The position numbers were made by a program, and so were the translations under genes. A stretch of 64,000 nucleotides of DNA from JAEUKH01 sp964447205 (GTDB taxonomy: Bacteria > Myxococcota_A > Polyangia > Polyangiales > Ga0077539), in the NCBI GenBank assembly GCA_964447205.1, contig CAYUSB010000029.1, positions 50,356 through 114,355 of the forward strand. Reading direction: 5' to 3'. The notes under the pieces were generated by a model. That model was not told where the DNA came from and did not search any database. It saw only the letters and a list, made by a program, of their open reading frames with translations. Shown in pieces: positions 8,542 to 18,350 of the stretch (its first letter is position 1; each line of letters begins with the position of its first letter).

Positions 8542-10881
8542 TCAGTACAGGGGTTGGATGGCCGAGGCGATGAGCCGGGTGAGCTTGCCCGTGTGGGGGA
8601 AGTACACCTCCACCTTGGGTGGGTCTTCGGGCAACACCGTCTTGATCGTCCCGGGGCCAAACTTGGGGTGCTTCACCCGAACCCCGCGGCGCAGCCAGCT
8701 CGGGACCCCTCCCCCCGCCGAGGGCCCAAGCTCGGGACTCCCGGAATGCACCGCGTCCTCGTCGGGCACGAAGGTGAGCCCGTCCTCGCGCAGGATGCCC
8801 GCGGCCCCCCCGCGCGGAGCCCCCACGGCCCGCTGGACGGCCTGCCGGGCCGAGGCCCCGAGGTGCGGAGCGAGGGCCCGGTCGAGGGCCCGACGCGGGA
8901 CCGGCTGCGACAGAAGCTCCGGCGGGATCTCAAACAAGAACCGCGACGGCGGGTGCACCTTCGTCTGCCCGAAGAGCTGCCGAAACCGCGCATAGGACAA
9001 TACGAGCTGCTCGCGGGCCCGGGTGATGGCCACGTACGCAAGCCGACGCTCCTCCTCCAGCTCCGAGGCCTCGGACCCGAGCTCGGTGCCCTTGTACGGA
9101 AACATCCCGTCCTCGAGGCCGGTGATCAACACCGACTGAAACTCGAGCCCCTTGGCCGAGTGCACGGTCATCAGCGACACACGCCCCGCCTGCGGAGCCC
9201 CGGCTTCGCCCTCGGCCGGAAGCTCCTCGTGCAGGGTCACCCGCTCGAGGTAGCTGCCGAGGGAGGGAGACTCTTCCTCGGACTGGTAGGCCGCCACCGA
9301 CCCGAGGAGCTCGGCCACGTTCTCCCGGCGGGCCTCGGCCTCGGGGCTGCCGTCGGCCTCCAGCATCTCGCGGTACTTCGTGTGGTCGTACACCCAGGCG
9401 GCAAACTCCGCGGGGCGGTCTTCCCACTGGGTCTGCTTGCGCCGCATCATCTCGACGACCTGGTAGAACCCCGCGAGGGCCTTGCGGGCGGCCCCGGCCA
9501 CGTCGGGGGGCAGGTCGCCCGACTCGATGAGGCGCCACAGGGACAGCTTGCGGGCGTTGGCATAGGCCACCACCCGGTCGACCGTGGTCTTCCCAAGCTT
9601 GCGCGCAGGAACATTGAGGACCCGCAGGAGCTGCACGTCGTCGTTGGGGTTGAGGGCGAGGCGCAGATACGCCAGGAGGTCCTTCACCTCGGCCCGGTCA
9701 TAAAACCGCACCCCCCCAACGATCCGATACGGAACCCTCGCCCCCCGCAGGGCCTCCTCCAGGGGCCGCGACTGGGCGTGGATGCGGTAGAAGACCGCCA
9801 CTTCCTCGGGGGGAACGCCACGGTCGAGGGCTCCCCGCACCCGTTGGGCCACGGCCATGGCCTCGGCCCGCTCGTCGTCGCAGGGCAGGAGCTCCAGGAG
9901 GGGCCCCGCCGGGTTGCGGGTGTGCAGGGTCTTGGCCTCGCGGTGTTGGGCCTTGCCGATCACCGCGTTGGCCGCCGCCAGGATGCGGGCCGTGCAGCGG
10001 TAGTTCTCCTCCAGCTTGACGACGGTGGCCCCGGCGAAGTCATTCCGAAACCCGAGGATGTTGCCCACGTCGGCCCCGCGCCACGCGTAGATGGCCTGGT
10101 CGTCGTCGCCCACCACACACAGGTTGCGCCGCGGGCCCACCAGGGCCTTGAGCATCCGGATCTGGGCCCCGTTGGTGTCCTGAAACTCGTCCACCAGCAG
10201 GTGCTGCCACTGCCCCTGGAGGGTCTGGCGCACCGCGGGATGGCCCTCCAGGAGCCGCACCGTCCGCGTGAGGAGGTCGTTGAAATCGACGGCGTTGTTC
10301 TGCGCGAGCTGCTCCTCGTAGAGGGCGTAGACCCGGGCCAGGAGCAGCTCCTTCGGCCCCTTGGCCTCGGCCGAGAGGTCGTCAGGGCTCTTGACCTCCT
10401 GCTTGGCCCGGTCGATGGCGTGCAGGGCCTCGCGCACGTTGGGCGTGTTGCGGTCGTCCTCGTCGAGGTCGAGGGCCTTGTAGACCCGACCCATCACGGC
10501 CCGCTGGTCGCCGTCGTCGTAGATGGTGAAGTCCTGGCGTAGCCCGGCCTCCGCGGCATACCGTCGCAAGAGGCGGGCCCCCGTGGCGTGGAAGGTCCCG
10601 ACCCAGGGGCCGCGGGCCGCGTCCGCGCCGACCAGGGCCACGAGGCGATGCCGCATCTCGGCGGCGGCCTTGTTGGTGAAGGTCACGGCGCAGATCGACC
10701 ACGGGGTCTCGCCCCGGGCGATGAGCCGGGCGATGCGGTAGGTGATGACCCGGGTCTTGCCGCTGCCGGCCCCGGCGAAGACCAGGAGGGGCCCCTCGCC
10801 GTGCAAGACGGCCTGGAGCTGCGGGCCGTTGAGGACCCGGGCCAGGGCGAGGTCGTCCATGGGGGCGGGCGGGGTGTGCAT
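8542..10881 (-). CDS. pcrA: ATP-dependent DNA helicase PcrA/UvrD
   Basis: This 779-residue superfamily 1A helicase translocates 3'-5' on DNA in repair and in resolving transcription-replication conflicts. Motifs seen in order: Walker A FAGAGSGKT (about 35-43), Ia TFTNKAA, II VDEFQDTN, III GDDDQAIYAWRGAD, V VHSAKGLEF and VI AYVAITRARE. The motif Ib region reads GTFHATGARLLRR instead of the usual TFHS, a mild variation. The C-terminal VKHPKFGPGTIKTVL to IASAIQPLY matches the Tudor-like tail of PcrA that contacts RNA polymerase. Start: ATG 10881, with a second in-frame ATG at 10860. It is transcribed divergently from the ECF sigma gene across a 107-base gap. Confidence 0.96.
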   Translation of the reverse strand: MHTPPAPMDDLALARVLNGPQLQAVLHGEGPLLVFAGAGSGKTRVITYRIARLIARGETPWSICAVTFTNKAAAEMRHRLVALVGADAARGPWVGTFHATGARLLRRYAAEAGLRQDFTIYDDGDQRAVMGRVYKALDLDEDDRNTPNVREALHAIDRAKQEVKSPDDLSAEAKGPKELLLARVYALYEEQLAQNNAVDFNDLLTRTVRLLEGHPAVRQTLQGQWQHLLVDEFQDTNGAQIRMLKALVGPRRNLCVVGDDDQAIYAWRGADVGNILGFRNDFAGATVVKLEENYRCTARILAAANAVIGKAQHREAKTLHTRNPAGPLLELLPCDDERAEAMAVAQRVRGALDRGVPPEEVAVFYRIHAQSRPLEEALRGARVPYRIVGGVRFYDRAEVKDLLAYLRLALNPNDDVQLLRVLNVPARKLGKTTVDRVVAYANARKLSLWRLIESGDLPPDVAGAARKALAGFYQVVEMMRRKQTQWEDRPAEFAAWVYDHTKYREMLEADGSPEAEARRENVAELLGSVAAYQSEEESPSLGSYLERVTLHEELPAEGEAGAPQAGRVSLMTVHSAKGLEFQSVLITGLEDGMFPYKGTELGSEASELEEERRLAYVAITRAREQLVLSYARFRQLFGQTKVHPPSRFLFEIPPELLSQPVPRRALDRALAPHLGASARQAVQRAVGAPRGGAAGILREDGLTFVPDEDAVHSGSPELGPSAGGGVPSWLRRGVRVKHPKFGPGTIKTVLPEDPPKVEVYFPHTGKLTRLIASAIQPLY

Positions 10882-10988
10882 CCCTTGGGGGCGTACACCG
10901 CGCGGGTGTTCAGGTCCAGTTTCGGGGGCGGAGACGTACGCGCAGACCCGCCGGGGACTTGTCTGCTACGGTCGGGGCACGGTCTGTG

Positions 10989-11750
10989 ATGAGTTCGAAC
11001 GAGGAGCGTCCCCCCCCATCCAAGCCCGCGCTAACAAGCGTCCCGTCCAAGCCGGTGAATCGCAACGGGGCGGCTGCGTCCAAGCAGACTGGAGCCAACA
11101 GTGATGACCGCGCCTACGACCGTTCTCTCATCGAGCGCGCCGCGAAGGGGGATTCCCTCGCCTTTCGCGAGCTCGTGGCGCGCCACCAACGCCGAGCCCA
11201 CGCCGTGGCCTACGGGGTCGTACGCAACGCCGAAGACGCCCAGGAGGTCACCCAGGACGCCTTCATGCGCGTCTACCGCCACCTCGCCGACTTCGAGGGT
11301 CAGGCCAGCTTCAGCACCTGGCTCTACCGCATCATCGTCAACCTCTCCATCGACGCCTTGCGCCGCCGCCACCCCGGACGCAGCCTGGAGCTCGACGACC
11401 GCACCGACCTCCAGGACGCCAACGAAGACCACCTGCCCTACCGCGGAGAGGCCAACCCCTTCGCGCGCCTCGACCAACGCCGCCTCGCCGAAGCCATGCA
11501 AGACGCCCTCGACGCCCTGCCCCCGTACCACCGCACCGTCATCGTGCTGCGCGAGGTCGAGGGCCTGTCCTACGAGGAGATCGCTCAGGCCATGCAGATC
11601 TCCAAGGGCACCGTCATGTCGCGTCTCTTTCACGCCCGCCGCAAGATGCAACGGATGCTGCGCGAGCGCTTCGGCGACGAGGTCCCCCAGACCGCCGACG
11701 AACGCGACGCCGCCCGCGACCTCGCCGCCGCCGAGGAGGATGCACCATGA
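10989..11750 (+). CDS. RpoE-type ECF sigma factor
   Basis: This 253-residue extracytoplasmic-function sigma factor directs RNA polymerase to stress promoters. It has an unconserved polar N-terminal extension of about 45 residues. Region 2 (GDSLAFRELVARHQRRA to LYRIIVNLSIDALRRR) recognises the -10 element. Region 4 (DALPPYHRTVIVLREVEG, SYEEIAQAMQISKGTVMSR) recognises the -35. The start ATG 10989 (MSSNEE) is preferred over a TTG at 10959. The stop overlaps the next gene by ATGA, so the repeat-containing membrane protein downstream is very probably its anti-sigma partner. I found no clear autoregulatory promoter in the upstream 107 bases. Confidence 0.93.
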   Translation: MSSNEERPPPSKPALTSVPSKPVNRNGAAASKQTGANSDDRAYDRSLIERAAKGDSLAFRELVARHQRRAHAVAYGVVRNAEDAQEVTQDAFMRVYRHLADFEGQASFSTWLYRIIVNLSIDALRRRHPGRSLELDDRTDLQDANEDHLPYRGEANPFARLDQRRLAEAMQDALDALPPYHRTVIVLREVEGLSYEEIAQAMQISKGTVMSRLFHARRKMQRMLRERFGDEVPQTADERDAARDLAAAEEDAP

Positions 11751-12643
11751 AGCGTCCTGACCCCCCTGCCGTGCACCCTGTTCCCGCGCACGACGACGTT
11801 CCCGCGCGCGATGACCCGGCCGAGCCCTCGGCCACCCAGGGCCCCATGGTCGCCTGGGCCGCCGAGGCGGTTCCGGACCTGCCCGCGGGCTTCACCGAGG
11901 CCGTGATGGCCGAAGCCACCGGGCACGGCCTCGCCGGGGCCTTCTCCGCCTGGTCCGAGCACGCCGTCCCCGCCCTGCCCGAGGGCTTCGCCGACGCCGT
12001 CCTGGCCGAAGCCTCGGCAGACGGCCTCGAGGGCGCGTTCGCCGCCTGGTCCGCGCACGCCGTGCCCACCCTTCCCCCGGGCTTCGCCGACGCCGTCGTA
12101 GCCGAGGCCACCGGGCACGGCCTCGAAGGCGCGTTCGCGGCCTGGTCCGAGCACGCCGTCCCCGCCCTTCCCCCGGGCTTCGCCGACGCCGTGGCCGCCC
12201 GGGTCGAGGCCGCCAAGGTCACCGCCCTGCCCGCCCGGTCTGCAGGGGCCTCGCGGGGGCGACGCCTCCTGTGGCCCGCCCTCGCCGTGGCCGCGGCCCT
12301 GCTCCTGGCCCTGGGCGCGCGGGCGGTTCCGGGCGAAGGGCCCGCCGCCGATCGCCCCGTGTTGGCCCACACCCACCGACCGGCGCCCCCGGTCGTCGCG
12401 GCCCTGCCCGCCCCCGTCGTGCTCCCCCCAACGCCGCCGATCAGCCCGGCCGACGACGAGCCCGTGGCCGTGGGCTCCGCCAGCGGGGCCGAGGGCGGGG
12501 CCGACGTGACCCACATGGACGTGGTCGGGGCCCAGAGCTACGCCGTCCTGCAGATCCCCGGGGTGTCCCCCGGGACCCTCACCGCCGTGGTCTGGATCGA
12601 CGACAAACCCGACACCGACCCTCCCGAGACCGCCGTCCAGTGA
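11747..12643 (+). CDS. Putative anti-sigma factor built from four tandem 32-residue repeats
   Basis: This 298-residue single-pass membrane protein starts in the ATGA overlap with the sigma gene. Residues 35-156 are four consecutive 32-residue units of the form AWSEHAVPALPPGFADAVxA. Units 1-3 continue as EATGHGLEGAF, and the fourth unit is shorter. The LPxGF-x-x-A/R-V core resembles the short motif found once before the membrane segment in many zinc-less anti-sigma factors. One transmembrane helix (LLWPALAVAAALLLALGA) lies near residues 175-193, followed by a Pro-rich periplasmic tail. The repeat block would sit in the cytoplasm where sigma binds. No zf-HC2 Cys/His motif is present. The anti-sigma role is inferred from position and the motif. 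Confidence 0.72.
   Translation: MKRPDPPAVHPVPAHDDVPARDDPAEPSATQGPMVAWAAEAVPDLPAGFTEAVMAEATGHGLAGAFSAWSEHAVPALPEGFADAVLAEASADGLEGAFAAWSAHAVPTLPPGFADAVVAEATGHGLEGAFAAWSEHAVPALPPGFADAVAARVEAAKVTALPARSAGASRGRRLLWPALAVAAALLLALGARAVPGEGPAADRPVLAHTHRPAPPVVAALPAPVVLPPTPPISPADDEPVAVGSASGAEGGADVTHMDVVGAQSYAVLQIPGVSPGTLTAVVWIDDKPDTDPPETAVQ
11849..12214 (+). repeat. Tandem 96-bp coding repeat, about 3.8 copies
   Basis: Four in-frame units encode the repeat block of the putative anti-sigma factor. Units begin near 11849, 11945, 12041 and 12137. Units 2-4 are closest at DNA level, for example the shared GCCTGGTCCGAGCACGCCGT in units 2 and 4. Unit 1 is the most diverged, which suggests sequential duplication. 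Confidence 0.88.
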
Positions 12644-12651
12644 GGGCCCCC

Positions 12652-13164
12652 ATGCACCGCCGCCTCGACCGCTTCCTTGGGTCCGCAGGGATCGCCCCCC
12701 TGGGCCTCATCCTCGGCCTTCTCCTGGCTCTCCCTGGGGCCGCCTGGGCCGACCCCCCGCCCGTGCCCGCCCAGGGGGCCCAACGCAGGGCCCCGCAGCC
12801 CGCGGCCCACATCGAGATCCTCATCATCGACGCCATCGCCCTGCCGGGGCCCTCCTCGCCCGCCCTGGCCAACATCCCGCAGCTCCAGATGCCGCCCTTC
12901 AGCGCCTTCGGGGCCCTGCGCCTGGTGTCCCGCCGGGTGCTCCCGCTGACCGCAGAGCCGCACAACACCCCCCTGCCCAACCGCCGGGGCGAGCTGTCGG
13001 TCTCCCTCGCGGGGCAGACCGCCGGTCGGTACAACGTCAACGTGCAGTTTACCCGCAGCACGACCTCGACCATCCAGTTTGTGGCCGCCCCGGGGGAGCC
13101 CTTCTTCACCGTGCGGGCCCACCGCCCCGACAAGGCCCTGGTCCTGGGCTTCATCGTGCGCTGA
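12652..13164 (+). CDS. Hypothetical exported protein of the sigma-factor operon
   Basis: From ATG 12652 the product has 170 residues: a signal peptide (LGLILGLLLALPGAAWA) and a mature domain of beta-type composition (AAHIEILIIDAIAL, FGALRLVSRRVLPL, RYNVNVQFTRSTTSTIQF). A GTG at 12640 is in frame and would overlap the stop of the preceding gene by GTGA, adding four residues; it may be the real coupled start. It is the third gene of the sigma/anti-sigma operon, so it could be a sensor, a chaperone or the system's main output. The family is not recognised. Confidence 0.78.
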   Translation: MHRRLDRFLGSAGIAPLGLILGLLLALPGAAWADPPPVPAQGAQRRAPQPAAHIEILIIDAIALPGPSSPALANIPQLQMPPFSAFGALRLVSRRVLPLTAEPHNTPLPNRRGELSVSLAGQTAGRYNVNVQFTRSTTSTIQFVAAPGEPFFTVRAHRPDKALVLGFIVR

Positions 13165-13236
13165 GGGTTGGCCCCGGGCCGAGGAAGCTTCGCCAGTTTC
13201 TTGGAGCTGGCGAGAGCTCCGGGGTACAGCCCGCAC

Positions 13237-14121
<885 letters not shown>

Positions 14122-14150
14122 TCGTCCCTGGAAGGAGTCACCCAGCCCCT

Positions 14151-15020
14151 ATGCTCGCGCGCGCCCTCCGCGGTCTCCGCCTTCAGCTCGGAACCCAACT
14201 GCTGTCCGCCGCCACGGTGGCCCTGGCCCTTCTCTGCATGGCCGGGGCCCTCCTCGCCCTGGAGAACGCCGGGGCTTGGGCCCGCCGTTGGGGGGCCCCC
14301 GTGCGGGTGACGGTCTTCCTCGCCGAAGGAGCCTCGGGCGAGAGCGTCGAGCAGCTCCGGGGGGCCCTCGGGGCCTTGCCCGAAGTGGCCGAGGCCCGGT
14401 ACGTCTCCGCGGCCGAGACCCGCGACGCCCTGGCCCGCGGCAGCAACGACGGGGCCCTCACCGAGGCCCCGGTCGAGCTCTTCCCCGCCACCATCGAGCT
14501 GCGTCTGCACCCCAACGCCGTCACGGCCGAGCGGGTGGCCGGGGTGGCCGCCCGGGTGAGGCGCCTGCCCTCGGTGACCGACGTGGAGACCTACCGGGGC
14601 TTCACCGAGCGCCTCGGGGCCCTGCTCTCCGGAGCCAGGACGGCCGTGGGGGTCATCGCCCTGGTGGTGCTCCTGTGCGTCCTGGCGGTGGTGAGCAACA
14701 CCGTACGGATGTCGCTCCAGGCCCGGCTGCGGGAGATCGAGGTGATGCGCCTCGTGGGGGCCACCGCGGCGTACATCCGCGGGCCCTTCCTCCTGGAGGG
14801 GGCCATGCTCGGGGCCCTCGGGGCCAGCGCGGCGGTGATCGCCCTGGCCGCGGTGTTCTTCACCCTGCGGGCGCAGATGGAGGGCTCGATCGGGGCTCTC
14901 CTCGGCATCGCCCCGGTGTTTCTCTCGGCCGGGGTGGTCGTCGGCCTCATCGTCGGCGGGGCCCTCCTCGGGGCCCTCGGCAGCAGCGTGGCCCTGCGCC
15001 GCGGACTCACCCTGGCCTGA
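14151..15020 (+). CDS. ftsX: Cell-division permease protein FtsX
   Basis: This 289-residue integral membrane partner of FtsE has the expected FtsX plan. A first transmembrane helix (LSAATVALALLCMAGALLAL) is followed by a periplasmic domain (VRVTVFLAEGASGESVEQL to ERLGALL) that passes the signal to EnvC-type activators. Three more helices follow, starting at VGVIALVVLLCVLAVVSNTV. The cytoplasmic loop LREIEVMRLVGATAAYIRGPF is highly typical of FtsX. A GGAGT site lies upstream of ATG 14151. It sits between ftsE and the EnvC-like gene in one operon. Confidence 0.95.
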   Translation: MLARALRGLRLQLGTQLLSAATVALALLCMAGALLALENAGAWARRWGAPVRVTVFLAEGASGESVEQLRGALGALPEVAEARYVSAAETRDALARGSNDGALTEAPVELFPATIELRLHPNAVTAERVAGVAARVRRLPSVTDVETYRGFTERLGALLSGARTAVGVIALVVLLCVLAVVSNTVRMSLQARLREIEVMRLVGATAAYIRGPFLLEGAMLGALGASAAVIALAAVFFTLRAQMEGSIGALLGIAPVFLSAGVVVGLIVGGALLGALGSSVALRRGLTLA

Positions 15021-15063
15021 CCCCCTCTCTCCCCCCGACCGCCCGCAGGAGCCTGCGCGTCCC

Positions 15064-15972
15064 ATGGCATCTCCCCGCCGCCTCGCCCTCGCCCTCGCCC
15101 TCGCCCTCGGGGCCGCCGCCAGCTCGCGGGCCCAACCCCTCGGCCCCTCCCCCCGCCTCGACGACGAGGTGGGGACCCTGGCCAGCCAGGAGCAGGCCGT
15201 GCAGACCGAGCTCGCCGCCCTGTCGCCCCGCCAGGAGGCCCTGCGGGCCCGGGCCCGGACCCAGGCCCGGTGGCTCTACCACCTCGTGCAGGGAGACGCC
15301 CTGGCCGCCCGCGGGGGCCCCGCCGCCCTGCTCGAGCACGCCGCCCGCGCCCAACGCGTCCGCCGGGTCCTGGAGAACTCCGTCAAGTCCCTGGACGAGA
15401 GCCGCCGCCGCGCCGCGTCCCTGGAGGCCGAGGGGGCGCGCATCCGGGGGCTCCTGGCCACGGCCCGGGTGCGTCGCAGCCAGGCCGAGGCCGCCCGCAG
15501 CCACGCCCTCGCGGCCGCCACGGCGGACACCACCCAGACCGGGGCGAGCGTCACGGTGTACGGCGGGGCCCCGTCGGCGACGGAGATGGACACCTTCGCG
15601 TCGAGCGCGGGACGGCTGACCTTCCCCATCGCAGGCCGGGCCGAGGTGCGACGGGCCTGGCGCCAGGGGGCCGAGGGGCCCGGCGTCGAGGTGCGGGCCC
15701 CGCTCGGAACGGCCGTCCGGGTGTCGTTCGGCGGCCGGGTGGCCTTCGCCGATCGGTACGGGGCCTACGGCCAGATCGTGATCGTCGACCACGGCGACCA
15801 CTACTATACGGTGAGCGCCAACCTCGGGCGGATCGATGTCCGGGTGGGGCAGGAGCTGGCCCAGGGGGAGGTCCTGGGGGCGGTCGGCGACGAGGGCCCG
15901 GGGCCGATGTTGTACTTCGAGGTCCGGCGGGGCAGCCAGACCCTCGACCCGGTGCCCTGGTTGGGCCTGTAG
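15064..15972 (+). CDS. EnvC-like murein hydrolase activator with degenerate LytM domain
   Basis: This 302-residue periplasmic protein has a signal peptide ending near SRAQ, a coiled-coil region (about residues 35-155; SQEQAVQTELAAL, DESRRRAASLEAEG) and a C-terminal M23/LytM fold (about 200-300). The zinc-binding residues of active M23 peptidases are missing. The HxGxD region reads GVEVRAP, the YAHL region reads SANL, and the final HLHFEV reads MLYFEV. Loss of these ligands is the hallmark of EnvC, which binds and activates amidases instead of cutting peptidoglycan. With ftsE and ftsX directly upstream, the assignment is strong. The amidase partner is not in this window. Confidence 0.9.
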   Translation: MASPRRLALALALALGAAASSRAQPLGPSPRLDDEVGTLASQEQAVQTELAALSPRQEALRARARTQARWLYHLVQGDALAARGGPAALLEHAARAQRVRRVLENSVKSLDESRRRAASLEAEGARIRGLLATARVRRSQAEAARSHALAAATADTTQTGASVTVYGGAPSATEMDTFASSAGRLTFPIAGRAEVRRAWRQGAEGPGVEVRAPLGTAVRVSFGGRVAFADRYGAYGQIVIVDHGDHYYTVSANLGRIDVRVGQELAQGEVLGAVGDEGPGPMLYFEVRRGSQTLDPVPWLGL

Positions 15973-15977
15973 GCCTC

Positions 15978-18197
15978 TCAGGGAAGGGCCGTGGGCAACA
16001 CGAGCAGCGAGTAAGGGCCCCGGGCCGTGGTGCTGTACCCCGCGAGGAAGAGGTAGTAGTCGCCAGGTTCGAGCTCGACGTCGAAGGCCGCGGCCACGCC
16101 GATGGCGTCGTCGTTGCATGCCCCGGGGATGTTGCGCCCCGGGCAGGCGTCGGCCGCCGTGAGCCACATCACGGTGTCGAAGGTCGACCCCTCGGACGAG
16201 AAGAAGACCCGGGCCCGGCGGTCGACGTGGTACCGAAACACCACGTCGTCGGAGGTCATCCCGGTGAGGCACGGGGCCTGGTAATCGCGGCGCATGGTGG
16301 CCGTGGTGCCCGTGAAGTACCCGCCCCCGGCGGGGATGGCGTGGGGGGCGGCGCAGGTGTCGTTGCCCGTGACCGCGGTGGCCGACAGGGGGGGGCGGGC
16401 GTCGAGGGAGAGGGTAAAATCCCCGCCCTGGAGGGCCTTGACGATGACGTAGTAGGTGCCCGGGTCGAGGCCGCGGGCCGACAGCCGGGCGGGGGCCCCG
16501 AAGCGGCAGGCCACCTCGCCCGGGCGCTCGCCGCAGGTGCGCTGCAAGGCCATGTAGTAGTACGCGTTGAGCCCCCCGCGGGCGATGAGGGTCACGTCGC
16601 TCGTCTCGGTGAGGGTGAAGCGGTAGACCAGGTCGCGGGAGTTGGAGCCCGCGCACGAGAGCTGGTAGTCGTCCTCGAAGCCGGTGAAGCTGCCCATGAC
16701 GGTCTGCCCCGCGGTGAGGGCGAGGGGGGCGGCGCAGGTGTCGCCGGGGGGCGGGGTGGTGGGGGCCCCGGTGGTGACCTCCAGGGTGAAGTCGCTCGCG
16801 GTGCGCGACCCTTCGACGATGATGAAGTACGTCCCGGCCGCGAGGTTGCGGGCGAGAAACTGCGACGGGGCCCCGTTGGCGCAGCGCAGCGAGGTCGACG
16901 CGCGCTCGCAGGTGTTGTGCAGGGCCACCTGGAGAAACTCGTTGCGGGCCCCGGTGAGCCGGGCCGAGAGGTCGCGGGCCTCGGGCAGGGTGATGCGGTA
17001 GATGAGGTCGGGGTTGGTGCCCCCGCAGCGGGTGATGATGTCGTCGGTGACCCCCACGAGGCTGCCCCGGACGGTGCCCCCCTGGGCGGGGATCTCCTGG
17101 GGGCTCCTGCAGGTCTGGTTGGTGGGGGGCTGGGTGGCGGGGGCGAGGGCCACGTTGACCTCGACGTCGGCCATGGTGGCCACGCTCCCGGTGGCCCCGA
17201 GGATGATGAAGTACTCCCCGGCCGGCAGGGCCCGGGTGCGGTACGTCGTGGGGAAGCCCAGGATGCACTCGCGTACGGCCGTGCCCATGGCCGCCCCGCA
17301 GGTCGACTGCATCTGGAGGTACACCGCGGCGTTGGTGGAGGCCTGGGCGGTGACGGTGAGGTCGCGGGGCTCGGTGAGCATCAGCCGCAGGACCACGTCG
17401 CGCTGGAGCATGGCGTTGCCCGCGCAGCGCAGGGGGAAGTCGCCCGAGGTGCCCCCGAGGCTCACGGTAAACCGTCCCCCGCGAGAGACGTCGAGGGCGT
17501 CGTCGCAGTTGTCGTGGGGCGGGCGGCGGCAGCCCCCGGGCTCGGCGGCGTCGATGGCCCCGTTGCAGTTGTTGTCGATCCCGTCGCCGCAGATCTCGGG
17601 CAGGCGGGAGTTGACCCGGGGGTTGGTGTCGTCGCAGTCGCCCCCGCGCCAGCAGGACGTGGGCACCCCGGTGTCGGGCTCGGCCACCCCGGCGTCGCCG
17701 CAGGCGGGACCCCGGCAGCGGATGTCGGGGTCGCCGTCGCCGTCGAAGTCGCGGGGGGTGTGCTGGCAGGTCTTGGTCTCCTCGTCGCAGCGGTCGATGG
17801 TGCAGGTGTAGTTGTCGTTGCAGGCGATGGGGGTGCCCGCGATGCAGCCCCGGCGGGCGTCGCACTGCTCGACCCCGTTGCAGTACACCTCGTCGTCGCA
17901 GGCCGTGGGGTTGGGCACGTTGACGCAGCGGCCGTCGTCGGCGCAGATGTCCTGGGTGCAGTCGACCCCGTCGTCGCATTGGGTGCTGCGGGTGCACACC
18001 CGGCCCCGGGCGTCGGGGGGGCCCATGTCGTCGGGGGGGCGCAGGGCGTCGAAGACGACCATGGGGCCGGCGTCCATGCCGCCGTCTACGAAGGTGGGCG
18101 GGTCGTCGCCGCCGCAGCCGGCGAGGAGGACCCCGCACAGGAGGGCCAAGGGCAAGGCGAGGCCGGGGAAGGGTCGGGGGGCACGGGTCTTCGTCAC
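15978..18197 (-). CDS. MopE-like lipoprotein with repeated PPC-type beta domains
   Basis: This 739-residue lipoprotein starts at GTG 18197, which has a GGAGG site 8 bases upstream; the 44 codons of open frame before it are not used. The signal LALLCGVLLAGCGGD has a good lipobox. Next come short Cys-rich segments (CTRSTQCDDGVDCTQDIC), a DFDGDGDPDI calcium-binding-like loop, and the MopE/metal-binding motif ICGDGIDNNCNGAIDA. After residue 270 there are four or more repeats of about 110 residues, each with DTCAAP-type starts and PAGEYFIILG or PGTYYVIV-type strands (bacterial pre-peptidase C-terminal fold). It is likely an outer-surface adhesive or scaffold protein. It is convergent with the envC-like gene. 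Confidence 0.88.
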   Translation of the reverse strand: MTKTRAPRPFPGLALPLALLCGVLLAGCGGDDPPTFVDGGMDAGPMVVFDALRPPDDMGPPDARGRVCTRSTQCDDGVDCTQDICADDGRCVNVPNPTACDDEVYCNGVEQCDARRGCIAGTPIACNDNYTCTIDRCDEETKTCQHTPRDFDGDGDPDIRCRGPACGDAGVAEPDTGVPTSCWRGGDCDDTNPRVNSRLPEICGDGIDNNCNGAIDAAEPGGCRRPPHDNCDDALDVSRGGRFTVSLGGTSGDFPLRCAGNAMLQRDVVLRLMLTEPRDLTVTAQASTNAAVYLQMQSTCGAAMGTAVRECILGFPTTYRTRALPAGEYFIILGATGSVATMADVEVNVALAPATQPPTNQTCRSPQEIPAQGGTVRGSLVGVTDDIITRCGGTNPDLIYRITLPEARDLSARLTGARNEFLQVALHNTCERASTSLRCANGAPSQFLARNLAAGTYFIIVEGSRTASDFTLEVTTGAPTTPPPGDTCAAPLALTAGQTVMGSFTGFEDDYQLSCAGSNSRDLVYRFTLTETSDVTLIARGGLNAYYYMALQRTCGERPGEVACRFGAPARLSARGLDPGTYYVIVKALQGGDFTLSLDARPPLSATAVTGNDTCAAPHAIPAGGGYFTGTTATMRRDYQAPCLTGMTSDDVVFRYHVDRRARVFFSSEGSTFDTVMWLTAADACPGRNIPGACNDDAIGVAAAFDVELEPGDYYLFLAGYSTTARGPYSLLVLPTALP

Positions 18198-18350
18198 GCT
18201 GGAGCCTCCGCGGGCGTATGCGTCGCCCCGCGCGGGGGAGTATAGGCCCGAGGCGGGGCCCCGCGCGACCGCCCCGTTGGGGGAATTGGGTCGGGGGAGT
18301 GGATCGGGAGGCTTGAGCCTGGGGGGCATCGGTGCTTACGGTGGGCTCCG

